Assembly (NCBI GenBank): GCA_036244855.1 | Contig: BQKZ01007934.1 | Coordinates: 8,229 to 23,281, forward strand | Reading direction: 5' to 3' | DNA: 15,053 nt | Source: Temnopleurus reevesii | Lineage: Eukaryota; Echinodermata; Echinoidea; Temnopleuroida; Temnopleuridae | Part shown: positions 1-8,537 of the stretch, piece by piece | Layout: each line of letters begins with the position of its first letter | How positions within the stretch are numbered: the first letter of the stretch is position 1 | Translations under genes and position numbers: made by a program | The notes under the pieces: generated by a model | Seen by the model: the letters and a program-made list of their open reading frames with translations, nothing else | Told to the model about the DNA's origin: nothing | The model's database searches: none

Positions 1-626
1 TTGAAGGTTTCCAAAAAAAATAATTAAAATCCGTGTTTTTATCGTGATTTTTGGTAGCGACCACCATTTTTTTTATCTTCATCACAGGCGTCTCTAGCGG
101 CGTTAACTGTCTATTGAGGAAGGATGCATAGCCAGGCGATAGCCTCAGCGAAGCAAATCCTGATCGAAATAGACCCGTTTTATCAGTCTATCAATTTGTG
201 TACAATCCTATGGAAGCGTGCGGTAGTGCGTCGGCGATGATTTTTGCACCAGATTCGACCAACAAACATTTGGTAAAGTTGGCTCAAGTTTACACTTTTA
301 ACACCAAAATCGATTAAATTTTCAAAAGATTTCTTGAAATATTGAAGGAGGGGAAAGAAAATGACATTTATAACCATTATTGTATTTATAAAATGTGATA
401 AAAGTCGCTTTTGGACTTGTTTTGTGGATGGTTACCTGTGTGTATTTTGGACTTCTGCCGCCGATGTTTGCAATTTTTACATGGCGCGCGCATGCAATCT
501 GGTCGCTATTCTCCGGGTCTGCCCAGTCTGATATAAGGATATTGTCATCCAATGTTTTGTTTGATTTTATTTTTGATGTATATTTTGTTGATGTAACTGT
601 ATTTTGTATTTTTATTGCTGAGTAAA

Positions 627-679
627 AATAAACTGAGAAACTGAGGAACTGAGATTGAGACTGAGAGTGAGAGAAACTA
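627..679 (+). repeat. AATAAA plus degenerate ACTGAG/GAGACT simple repeat
   Basis: An AATAAA at 627-632 runs straight into a degenerate 6-7 bp repeat of the ACTGAG type up to about 679. A polyadenylation-like hexamer followed by a short tandem repeat is how many invertebrate non-LTR retrotransposon 3' ends look, so this may be an old LINE or SINE tail. No reverse-transcriptase remnant was recognised upstream, so the class is not established. Confidence 0.4.
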
Positions 680-1973
680 ATACAACATTACAGTCATGAC
701 AGTTATGATTTTTTAATGATTTGAAAAAAATTGGGAAATCTGTGAACATTTTTAGATGTGCATATTGCCAATTTGATATTACATCATGGGTATACATGTA
801 GTACAAGTCTTCATTTTGGGCCTCATTTTGTTTATATTTATGGTGCAAAATTTGTAGTTTTTACAGAAAGGGATTTTAGTACCCTTGTGTGAATGGCATG
901 CCTATTGTTTTAAAAAAATTATTCACATGTATTCCTGTACAATTACGTGTAATGGGACGGTGGAACAAGCTCGAAGTAGTAGACACGTGTTGAAATAAGC
1001 ACGCGAAAAGCAACAGGTTGAAGTGTCCAAATCAAAGTAAAATCGAAACTCAAAGTTATATATTTATTTATTCGGAAAATGTGACAACATTCATGATATT
1101 TGGTGGCTCGGAAGCTGGCGAAAATTGGTTAAGTAAGAAAACAGGATCTGCGGACTGGGCGAATATGCAGGACGAAATTTAGAGCTGCGACATTATGCAT
1201 GGCGGTGAGGGAACTGGAAAAAAATGGCAAGGCCTTCCCTCATGTTACCTTGTTTTATTGCCCATTAATACACGCAGGAAATGAAGTTGGACCGTAACCA
1301 ATCAGCACACAGCTTCCGCGCAGCACATCAATCTAAATCATAATCTTAGCCATTTCTGGGCGGGGATTTTATGAATGACATACTGCCCACACGTGTTATG
1401 TACAGGCCGCCTTGACCCTCGCAATGTCTCCACACCCACAATGGGTGGAGCTTCCTTTTCTCGAATAATCAAACTAATTAATTCAGGTACACCGGAAAAA
1501 CAACCTTAGAAAATACATACTTGAACAAATTCGAATGCCCAACACCTAGTGCCGTAAATGTTGATTCATTTACATCGCAGAAACAACCTTTGTTACATGT
1601 AGTTTCCTACTTTTCATTCCATGAATACTACTCTTTCTAAGTGATTGCTTAGGAACCATTTAATGTCTCATGCTCAAAAATTGTCCTACATTAACTCCCA
1701 GCCCGGAAAGGAATTCAAACTAACATCCACTAGGAACTTAGATAAATCCTCAAATTGGCCGGAACAAATTAGTGGTCTAGCGCCCTCTTTTGACAAACAA
1801 ATAGCAATAGTGATACAAAGAACATGGTGAAGCGTTTTAGGGCATCTTTCCAGCCCATCCCATACGTGTACTATGCTTCAAATTGTCATAAAACAACAGT
1901 AATTTAGACAAAACTTGGCATGTGCACAGTCGCATTAATTATGAGTAATCCAAATAAAGGCTTCCCGTAAGAA

Positions 1974-1989
1974 GGGGGGGGGGGGGGGG
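1974..1989 (+). repeat. G homopolymer run (16 G)
   Basis: An uninterrupted run of 16 G about 90 bp upstream of the exon 1 acceptor. The length is prone to sequencing error. Confidence 0.9.
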
Positions 1990-2094
1990 CTTAACTTTAG
2001 TCCTTTTTAAATGTGTGGTTCAGATAAATCTTAACCATTGCTATAAGACTTTATATTTATTCTGTTTTCAAAAAATTTAGAATCTCTCGAGAGG

Positions 2095-2235
2095 ATGAGC
2101 TGTCTACGTGTTAAAGGTCAAAAGGTCGTACTGCCCGGAGGACAGGTGACCCCTGCCATCGTAGAGATCAAAGATGGGGTCATACATGCCATCCACCAAA
2201 CAAATCTAAATCAGCGGCCATGGGATCCAAAGAGG
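2095..2235 (+). CDS. ALN: Allantoinase, coding part of exon 1 (N-terminus, 47 codons)
   Basis: Encodes the start of allantoinase, the amidohydrolase-superfamily enzyme that hydrolyses allantoin to allantoate in purine breakdown. The exon can be read from 2081, just after an acceptor (tttag at 2076-2080). ATG at 2095 has A at -3, and the frame runs to a good donor GTAAGT at 2236, ending in phase 0. The peptide starts MSCLRVKGQKVV and continues with VEIKDGVIHAI, the small beta-sandwich found at the N-terminus of cyclic amidohydrolases. No mitochondrial presequence is visible. The peptide joins without a gap to exon 2 at 14526. The acceptor just upstream suggests a 5' UTR exon further out, though 2081-2094 could also be the leader of a first exon. 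Two damaged tandem copies follow. The family call rests mainly on exon 2. Confidence 0.82.
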
Positions 2236-2276
2236 GTAAGTTTTTAGTCTAGGGACCATAAATTGAACCTATTTAG

Positions 2277-2415
2277 ACTGAGGTTCCGGTGTGTAAAGGT
2301 CAAAAGGTCATACTGCTTGGGTCAGGTGACCTTTTCCGTCGTAGAGATCAAAGATGGGGTCATACATGCCATCCATCAAACAAATCTAAATCAGCGGCCA
2401 TGGGATCCAAAGAGG
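2277..2415 (+). pseudogene. Tandem copy 2 of allantoinase exon 1, frameshifted
   Basis: Lies about 180 bp downstream of exon 1 and keeps the acceptor-like tttag (ends 2276) and the exact donor GTAAGT (2416). The downstream half, from VEIKDGV to the donor, is nearly base-identical to exon 1, and so are the first ~40 intronic bases. Upstream, the ATG context is replaced and the segment for LPGGQVTP is 2 bp shorter, which shifts the frame. If spliced in, it would not give the normal N-terminus. It is best read as a duplicated exon under decay. Confidence 0.75.
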
Positions 2416-2456
2416 GTAAGTTTTTAGTCTAGGGACCATAAATTGAACCTCTTTAG

Positions 2457-2545
2457 AATGAGGTTCCGGTGTGTAAAGGTCAAAAGGTCATACTACCAGG
2501 GTCAGGTAACCCCTTACGCCGTAGAGAGCAAAGAAGGGGTCAATA
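2457..2545 (+). pseudogene. Tandem copy 3 of allantoinase exon 1, truncated
   Basis: Third copy of the exon 1 start, following tttag at 2452-2456. It shares the phrase gtgtgtaaaggtcaaaaggt with copy 2 and continues through a decayed equivalent of GTAGAGATCAAAGATGGGGT. It loses similarity near 2545, before the part of the exon that carries the donor. It has no ATG, donor or open frame of useful length. Confidence 0.65.
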
Positions 2546-3120
2546 CCCCCAAAATGTGCTCATCTTACCAGTGCGATGAATCGGCACAATGAATTTTGGA
2601 TGCTAAAAGTAAAGATATCTTCCTAAATTGCAATTATTTCAAGGCGGCATTGAAAAATGTGAATGCTCAAGGACATACACTGTAATTAGTGTAAAATTAG
2701 ATATTTCATACAAAATATAAAAACTTACACGATCTTGACAGCAATTTTTGGGTGAAGAATTTGTGTAAATGTGAGGAAACCTGGGCCTGCGTAATAACAC
2801 TATCTCTCTCTCTCTTGTTGGCCCTCCGTTTGGATTCAGAGATCGTTGGGTTATCCCGCATTAGAAATGATGAACTTTTGCTGTAGGGTATGCTTTATAG
2901 TGCTAGTGAGAGGGCGCTAGAGCGGCTTCTGTGAATTTTAGAGATATACCCCAGGGATAGTTTTAATAGTTTTAACCGACCCTGAAATGAATTTTCTTAA
3001 TCTCTCAGGGTTAAGTGTTTAGTCAATTGAAATTTGTATACAAAATTAAACACCGACGGCTGAGTTCGGTTAAGCAGACAACATAAACAACATTTACCAA
3101 AACCATATCACTAATATCAA
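2546..3120. other. Intronic spacer, no gene seen
   Basis: AT-rich sequence with no recognisable coding similarity. A short CT run sits near 2800, and a short inverted pair (gaccctga / tcagggtt) near 2980-3010 could form a weak hairpin. Nothing else stands out. Confidence 0.5.
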
Positions 3121-3476
3121 ACGTCAACACTAGCTGATTTTTTTGTTAGATTTTATGTTTGGTGTGTTACTATGATTTAGTAAATCATATAACACTAACA
3201 CCAGATGTAAACATCAACCTCTGTACCATCGAATGCAGGAAACGGTCACCAGTTTTGCATAGTCGCCAGTCATGCACAGCTTCATTAAGCAAAACCCATG
3301 CGCGTAAATACCTCAATCTTGTGTGCAACGATTGATAATGTTAATGCGTATCAAGAGCAAGAACTGGTCTATCTTCCTTTGGATGTAAGATCACCCTCTT
3401 TATCACTGAGTGTAGGAAATGGCCACCGGGCGTGCACAGCTTAATGAAACTCAACAGGTCTGTAAATATCTCAAAT
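3121..3476 (-). repeat. Old copies of the GPCR 3' flank
   Basis: Diverged relative of the sequence flanking the GPCR stop codon (compare 7590-7695, 8538-8620 and 8715-8872). Shared phrases include caacactag.ctgatttttt, gatttagtaaat, aacactaacaccag, atcaccctct and catgcacagctt. The phrases atcaccctct and gcacagctt occur twice (near 3235-3290 and 3388-3450), suggesting two partial units. Together with 3477-3545 this is a second, older locus of the GPCR-tail repeat. Confidence 0.55.
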
Positions 3477-3545
3477 CTATCTTCCTCTGAACATCCGCCG
3501 GATGGTCTCTCTGAATGATTTTATTGTGAAGGAATAAACGGCTAC
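3477..3545 (-). pseudogene. GPCR C-terminal fragment (22 codons plus stop), diverged
   Basis: Read on the minus strand, this encodes the intracellular end of TM7 and the tail: VAVYSFTIKSF, then RETIRRMFRGR and TAG. It aligns with residues 439-460 of the GPCR at 9182-10564, with about 16 of 22 identical and mostly conservative changes. Similarity stops just upstream, and no other receptor part was found to the right on this strand. It is therefore an isolated 3' fragment of a paralogue, not a gene. Confidence 0.65.
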
Positions 3546-4140
3546 ATGTACAGATGTTGAATCATGGATGTATGAACACAAGGATAAAGTTCGCTCAGAA
3601 GTAACTGTGATGCCGCGCAGGTGAAATCATCAGAAACATGACAAATATGCACACTAAACAAAAGATTTACTCAGATGGGAAAACAAAGAAATAGCTCTGG
3701 TGCTTAACACCATAACACGAACAATGTTGAATGTTTAATTGTGATGCTGATTGAATCGTGCAAAGTTTTTGCTGACCTAGCCATGCAAGTTATATTTTCA
3801 CAGTATTTGGGTGCAAGCGAACCCAAAAACTAAAATTTAAAATGATAATTTCTTAATTGCCCGCACTTGCCCGCGAATATCAATAGGTTTATCTGACAGA
3901 ATGACATCAGCTGCAAAAATCAATATGAAGCGTACAACATGTGGAAACGTGTGGAAATGAGTAAAATCAAGTCGAAAATAAGTTGGTATTTTCGAAATTT
4001 TTAGCTATATCTTCAAGAGTTCTTATTGAGATGACACGAAAATTTGAAAATATTTTCTTGGTCGCAATAAAAACAACTGCACATCTACCACATAAGTTTG
4101 GAAATCCCTGAAATGTACTGCGCATCATAATTTTAAAAAG
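3546..4140. other. Intronic spacer, no gene seen
   Basis: AT-rich. The minus-strand open frame entering from 4182 lacks any recognisable domain and runs across the edge of a putative transposon, so I do not call it. No RNA gene or strong repeat was seen. Confidence 0.5.
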
Positions 4141-4160
4141 TTGTTTCAGGCCTCGAATAA

Positions 4161-4345
4161 GCCGACGGCCACCGACGGCCATGGCCGTCGGTGCCCTTCT
4201 TCATGGCCGTGATGCCCTTCCAATTTAAGCATATACTTACGGCCATCCCAAAATGCCCTTTTTCTATCTGGCCGTGGTGCCCTATCTCCCCAAATGAAGT
4301 CCTTCGCTATTTTGCAGTGGTGCCCTTTCTCCCCAAATGATGATT
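4161..4345 (+). repeat. Left subterminal repeats with a 24-bp perfect palindrome
   Basis: Degenerate repeats of the phrase ggccgtggtgccctt are spread across this stretch, and the phrase ccccaaatga occurs twice. The interval 4170-4193 is a perfect palindrome centred on CCATGG, whose half-site is CACCGACGGCCA. The matching phrase on the same strand at the other end of the element (7158-7390) supports a shared subterminal origin. Confidence 0.6.
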
Positions 4346-4460
4346 TTAGTTACTTTTACCACGCCTTTTCGGCTTTCCCCTCACTCCAAACTTCACTAAT
4401 CAACTCCACTACTCTGCGACTAGCGGCCTTTCCCATCCCAGTGGCAGTATGTGTCCGCTC

Positions 4461-5299
4461 AGTCGAGAGTGAGAATCTGTTGACTTTCCCCGGCCCCGCA
4501 TGCACTCTGATTCGCTCACACATTATCGGTGCCATATGTATACGGAGTCAAACAGCGAGTGTGTGGTTCCCCTATTCATAAGCAAGCACATCGCTTGCGC
4601 TCGGCTCACACTCAGCTTGGCCCGAAAAAAGTGCGTCTGTCTAGATTTTCCCAACTTGCAATTCCAACTTCGACTCAAAATCTGAAGTCCGTTTCTTGTT
4701 ATATTCTTTGTAAAATAATCTCGAATGAATGTTGAAACACTCGGAATACGAATGAGTTCATTCCCAATTCAAATCGCCTTCTTTGTGATCGTCTATTTTT
4801 GCTTTGAAATGTATTTCAACGAATTTTCGATTGTTATCTGCCAATTAGCCGGAGTGCTAAATTAAAGTGCAAATATTTCATATATAGCAAAGCAGGATTT
4901 GGGGGGCAATATCGACCTCAGGATTGGGCAGAAATGCAGCGTGCGAGCGAGGGGCACTATTGCAATACCACTGGCCTGGGAAACGGAAAATCCCAAAGCT
5001 CCAGGACGCGTCCACTCGGATGGGACTCGTGAGGGACGATAAGCGAACTTTTAATATTTGAATACACCGTTCTATTTCTCTATCGCGAAAGAAAACTTTT
5101 AAATGAATAATAAGCTTTTAAAACTATTTTCTGTTTCATAATTCATCGCTAAACATAATTTTCTGTGCCTGTTTTGAAGCTTTGAAAATATTACACCCCC
5201 GCTGTCTGAATCGGGCAGTCCACCTCTGATGATTTCTGCTATTGATATATCATGGTAGATATCATTGCCCCACACATTGAAATCAGTGTTTGTGATTGA
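4461..5299 (+). repeat. Tandem duplication, unit 1 (about 839 bp)
   Basis: Head-to-tail duplicate of 5300-6187, about 98-99 percent identical over the aligned part. It starts at agtcgagagtgag and ends at gtttgtgattg. The main difference is that unit 1 lacks 50 bp after position 4880 that unit 2 has at about 5722-5771. That segment holds the start codon of the ORF at 5756. The high identity means a recent duplication, or possibly an assembly artefact. Confidence 0.9.
4887..5032 (+). pseudogene. Start-less copy of the MGNC ORF
   Basis: Equivalent of 5775-5920, with the frame intact from SKAGFGGQYRP to the TGA. The upstream bases coding MGNCFP are absent because of the 50-bp difference between the two duplicate units, and no in-frame replacement ATG restores the same N-terminus. 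If the unit 2 ORF is real, this copy is non-functional. Confidence 0.5.
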
Positions 5300-6187
5300 G
5301 TCGAGAGTGAGAATCTGTTGACTTTCCCCGGCCCCACATGCACTCTGATTCTCTCACACATTATCGGTGCCATATATATACGGAGTCAAACAGCGAGTGT
5401 GTGGTTCCCCTATTCATAAGCACGCACATCGCTTGCGCTCGGCTCACACTCAGCTTGGCCCAAAAAAAGTGCGTCTGTCTAGATTTTCCCAACTTACAAT
5501 TCCAACTTCGACTCAAAATCTGAAGTCCGTTTCTTGTTATATTCTTTGTAAAATAATCTTGAATGAATGTTGAAACACTCGGAATACGAATGAGTTCATT
5601 CCCAATTCAAATCGCCTTCTTTGTGATCGTCTATTTTTGCTTTGAAATGTATTTCAACGAATTTTCGATTGTTATCTGCCAATTAGCCGGAGTGCTAAAT
5701 TAAAGTGCAAATATTTCATATTTTAACTTACGATTTGTTTTGGTCACATTCGATTATGGGCAACTGTTTTCCTAGCAAAGCAGGATTTGGGGGGCAATAT
5801 CGACCTCAGGATTGGGCAGAAATGCAGCGTGCGAGCGAGGGGCACTATTGCAATACCACTGGCCTGGGAAACGGAAAATCCCAAAGCTCCAGGACGCGTC
5901 CACTCGGATGGGACTCGTGAGGGACGATAAGCGAACTTTTAATATTTGAATACACCGTTCTATTTCTCTATCGCGAAAGAAAACTTTTAAATGAATAATA
6001 AGCTTTTAAAACTATTTTCTGTTTCATAATTCATCGCTAAACATAATTTTCTCTGCCTGTTTTGAAGCTTTGAAAATATTACACCCCCGCTGTCTGAATC
6101 GGGCAGTCCACCTCTGATGATTTCTGCTATTGATATATCATGGTAGATATCATTGCCCCACACATTGAAATCAGTGTTTGTGATTGA
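5300..6187 (+). repeat. Tandem duplication, unit 2 (about 888 bp)
   Basis: Second head-to-tail copy, abutting unit 1 directly. It keeps the 50 bp missing from unit 1 and probably represents the ancestral arrangement, because the extra bases complete an open frame. Differences from unit 1 are a handful of scattered substitutions, for example catatatatacgg versus catatgtatacgg near 5371. Confidence 0.9.
5756..5920 (+). CDS. Small ORF or first exon with an N-myristoylation-type start (54 codons)
   Basis: ATG at 5756 has A at -3 and G at +4. The peptide begins MGNCFPSKAGFGG and ends RTRPLGWDS before TGA. MGNC, with Ser at position 7, fits the N-myristoylation motif with a palmitoylatable Cys4, as in the SH4 regions of Src-type kinases and other membrane-anchored adaptors. 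I do not recognise the rest. The stretch is clearly more GC-rich than the DNA around it, which suggests a captured coding exon. GTGAGG at the stop (GT from 5917) could be a splice donor, which would make this an initiating exon of a larger protein. The ATG 51 bp upstream in the same frame is less likely. It lies inside the putative transposon. It may equally be a chance ORF. Confidence 0.35.
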   Translation: MGNCFPSKAGFGGQYRPQDWAEMQRASEGHYCNTTGLGNGKSQSSRTRPLGWDS

Positions 6188-7157
6188 TGTTTCATATCGT
6201 ATTTGTCACGGACTTCGCAATGAAAACGAGATTTTATCCCTATTTTCAAATGTCCCGTGAGAATTTATATGCAATTATGATAATATTCGGCACCTAGATA
6301 TAGTTGTAATTCCTGATTTTTTAGCTTGTTAGCAGCACACTAGCAAGTTGGTGGGCACGGTGGTCAGCCTGCTTTGGTGACTGGACACGCTATGCCTTAG
6401 TTCATGAATAATATTTTTTATACGGCATTCTTCCACAATCAAGAAAACAATATTAATTCCTGAAAATATTTGAATAAATAAATAAAAAAATAAACGCACC
6501 GTTTAGCCACGGCAGCACATGCCCGGGGTAAGGTTTGTTAAATTTATGGTAGGGTTGGGGGAAGGGCAAGGGAGGGGAGAGGTTAGGGACGGGTGGGGGG
6601 GGGGTTGCTAGATGAAAAGTAAATCACCATTCACACATCTAAGTCTGGTTAAAATATAATCTTTATTGAAGTATCATACATAGAAATACTTTGTAAAATA
6701 GTTTCATGAACTAAATAAATGAAAAATAATGTGACATTCAAAGATGTTTTCCACAAACATAGATGACTAAATAGTATGATTAATTTTCATTTTTTTAAAA
6801 TTTCTTTATTGAATTATCATTCTTTATGTAGGGATTGGGTGTGCGTGTGTGTGTGTGATGTATTGATTGTTTTCCTGGTGTAAAATTGATTACAGTTGCT
6901 CACTTCATCTACCATTTATTTCATTCTAGTCAAAGCTTTATTTCCATGTTTTTTTTTTTTTTTAATTAGGGGAGCTGGGATGTTTGTCAGTATGTTATGT
7001 GTTTGTATGTGTGTGCGTGTGTGTGTGTATATGCTATAAAGGATGCATATGTTGTACGTGTGCTAATCAAATATTAATAATTTACATAAATTATCACAAT
7101 TTCATAATTAATAATATAATAAATTATGCATAAATAACATAGTCTATTAATATTTTT
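6188..7157. other. AT-rich part of the element, simple repeats only
   Basis: No coding similarity was recognised. It contains a G-rich tract (6552-6604), a T15 run (6949-6963) and TG/GTGC microsatellites at about 6839-6858 and 7008-7029, in otherwise AT-rich sequence with many short open frames of no merit. Confidence 0.6.
6552..6604 (+). other. G-rich tract with G-quadruplex potential
   Basis: Eight or more runs of three or more G separated by loops of one to seven bases (gggttgggggaagggcaagg and onward), ending in a run of 10 G. It satisfies the usual G3+N1-7 quadruplex pattern on the + strand. No gene is seen next to it. Confidence 0.7.
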
Positions 7158-7395
7158 TGGTTTTGCCTTGATGCCCCTCTGACTTGCCTTGATGCCCTGA
7201 AAAAAAATTGAGAGATTATGCAGAAAAATGCCCCCAAAATAAAAAAATTGCCTGCCCCTAAATCTGGTGACTTTCGAGGCCTGCAGCCTTGGTGCCTTTT
7301 TCAGTGGCCTTGGTGCCCTTTGAAAAATAAAAAAAATCTAAGGCCATGTGCCCTTTTTTTACAGGTGCCCTTTTTCAAAGTGGCCTTGACCCTAA
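7158..7395 (+). repeat. Right subterminal repeat cluster (GGCCTTGGTGCCCTTT type)
   Basis: Repeated phrases ttgccttgatgccc, ccttggtgcc, ggccttggtgccctttgaaa, aggtgccctttttcaaa and tggccttgac form a degenerate direct array just inside the right end of the putative hAT-like element. The same phrase occurs in the same orientation at the left end (4161-4345). Confidence 0.6.
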
Positions 7396-7577
7396 AAATT
7401 CCTAATTCGAGACCTGTTGTTTGGTGTCTCTTCCCGCTCTACTGGTATTAGGCGGTATCAGAGTTAGGGATCAAAGGATTTACAAAGCCCAGTGATTGCA
7501 TTGCTGTTCTTTTCAATTACACCAGGTGATTTCCATTGTTGTGTTTTGTCATCACTCCTGTTGCTTAAAGCCCCTTG

Positions 7578-7695
7578 GTTGAATGTTCCATTGATCAACA
7601 CTAGCACTGGCTGATTTTTTGTTCAATTTCAAATTCGGGGATTTAGTGATTTAGTAAATAAACACTAACACCAGCCGGACGTAAAATTACCCTCT
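7578..7695 (-). repeat. GPCR-tail repeat, distal part of copy beta
   Basis: Near-identical to 8691-8806: gttgaatgttccattgatca, then aacactagcactggctgatt, then the phrases gatttagt and accagccggacgtaaaat. The copy is interrupted at 7695 by the 842-bp element and resumes at 8538. Confidence 0.8.
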
Positions 7696-7747
7696 GGGCA
7701 TTTTCACCACGGAAAGACACAGAGCCCCAAAATTTGAAGTCGCACTG

Positions 7748-7877
7748 TGCCCTCATAGTTCAAAGTGAAAATCTGAAATTACTACAGAGTTTTCTTTATA
7801 TTACAGACATAGTATTGCCCTCATAGTTCAAAGTGAAAATCTGAAATTACTACAGAGTCTTCTTTACATTACGGACA
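7748..7877 (+). repeat. Two-copy tandem repeat, period 68 bp
   Basis: The phrase tgccctcatagttcaaagtg, continuing through gaaattactacagagt to ttacagaca or ttacggaca, occurs at 7748-7809 and again at 7816-7877 with about three mismatches. It lies within the 842-bp element. Confidence 0.9.
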
Positions 7878-8123
7878 ACCATCTAATATAAAACAATTTG
7901 CAATTTGACCTTCTTACGGAGAATAAAATCAACAAACAAAAAATTGCATATATGGGACTATGGTCACAAAAATTTGCTTTAAATTCTTCTTATTCTTTTA
8001 TAAGGTAATTTTTTTGGGATCTTTTTTCATTTTATTGATTTTAATGGATTACTTCAACAGATTTTAGGTAGTTAATGAATAAAACAAGAATGGAAAGATG
8101 CAAAAACAACACTGGATTTAAGT

Positions 8124-8524
8124 GTAACGTCAGTTACGTAACGTCAGTTACCTACATGTCTTTCGTACATTTTTGATGGCATTAAAACAGATAATTCAAA
8201 TTGCTCATAACTTTGCATATTTTTTCCCAAGAACCTAGGTGAAATATATACAAAAAAGTAGATAATCATTACGAGTCTGAGACAAGAGATGTGACTTTGA
8301 CTCTACCCCTTCATTTTCCATGTCCTTTTGGCGTAATGTCAGTTACCGACACATTTTTGCTTGCTGAAACGTAACAAATGAAGTAGCATTGAGAAAATCA
8401 GTGTCAGTTTATTCATTAAGGATAGTTTCATTAACTATATCCTTAACAAACTCCATTCATTTGTAGTAAGAGAGATACACAAAATTAAAGATGTTGAAGA
8501 TTGGTGCCGTGTAACGTCAGTTAC
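8124..8524 (+). repeat. Four copies of the motif GTAAYGTCAGTTAC
   Basis: Exact or near-exact copies lie at 8124-8137, 8138-8151 (directly abutting), 8333-8346 (one substitution) and 8511-8524, the last just inside the right terminal repeat. Each has GTAAC/GTTAC arms around GTCA, so it is a small imperfect dyad. The position in the right half of the element suggests subterminal transposase-binding sites (inference). Confidence 0.8.
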
Positions 8525-8537
8525 CGTGAAAATGCCC

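Larger units (their letters stand above)
1..2080. other. 5' flank of allantoinase exon 1, no gene recognised
   Basis: About 2 kb upstream of the first coding exon. Short open frames occur on both strands, but none shows a domain, a protein-like composition or convincing splice borders. A 5' untranslated exon and promoter of the allantoinase gene may lie here, because exon 1 is preceded by a usable splice acceptor. I could not identify a TATA box or first exon with confidence. A simple-repeat tail (631-679) and a G run (1974-1989) are listed separately. Confidence 0.5.
4147..7416. mobile_element. Putative non-autonomous hAT-like DNA transposon, 3.27 kb
   Basis: The left end reads CAGGCCTCGAATAAG (from 4147). 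The right end, read on the minus strand from 7416, is CAGGTCTCGAATTAG. The termini thus form inverted repeats with about 13 of 15 matches. TTGTTT lies immediately outside both ends (4141-4146 and 7417-7422), as expected for a 6-bp target-site duplication. CAGG...CCTG ends and GC-rich subterminal motifs (GGCC.TGGTGCCCTTT at both ends) resemble hAT elements, although 8 bp is the usual hAT duplication. No transposase is visible. The cargo is a tandem duplication (4461-6187), a small GC-richer ORF (5756-5920), a G-rich tract and microsatellites. A second CAGGCCTCGAA on the minus strand at 7273-7283 suggests nested or rearranged ends. Confidence 0.5.
7696..8537. mobile_element. DNA transposon with 12-bp terminal inverted repeats, 842 bp, non-autonomous
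   Basis: Begins GGGCATTTTCAC and ends GTGAAAATGCCC, a perfect 12-bp inverted repeat. CTCT flanks both ends (7692-7695 and 8538-8541). The uninterrupted site survives in the neighbouring paralogous repeat at 8801-8816 (caccctctgtatctttg), so the borders are well supported. Inside are a 68-bp-period duplication (7748-7877) and four copies of GTAAYGTCAGTTAC. No transposase ORF is present. The superfamily is uncertain, because the 4-bp duplication could be 5 bp given the flanking C run. Confidence 0.75.

Noticed and set aside
395..625. Hydrophobic 76-codon frame on the + strand
   Set aside because: AT-rich frame with low-complexity hydrophobic content that ends at a repeat-like tail. No domain, and a competing frame lies on the other strand.
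3967..4182. 71-codon minus-strand frame
   Set aside because: It starts inside the GC-rich palindrome of the putative transposon and crosses the element's border, with no recognisable domain.
4294..4735. Overlapping + frames at 4.3-4.7 kb and their copies at 5.3-5.6 kb
   Set aside because: They occur in both duplicate units only because the DNA was duplicated recently. Several frames overlap, with no domain or consistent start.
5366..5380. TATA-like catatatatacgg as a promoter for the MGNC ORF
   Set aside because: It lies nearly 400 bp from the ATG, is changed to catatgtatacgg in the other unit, and AT-rich sequence makes such matches common.
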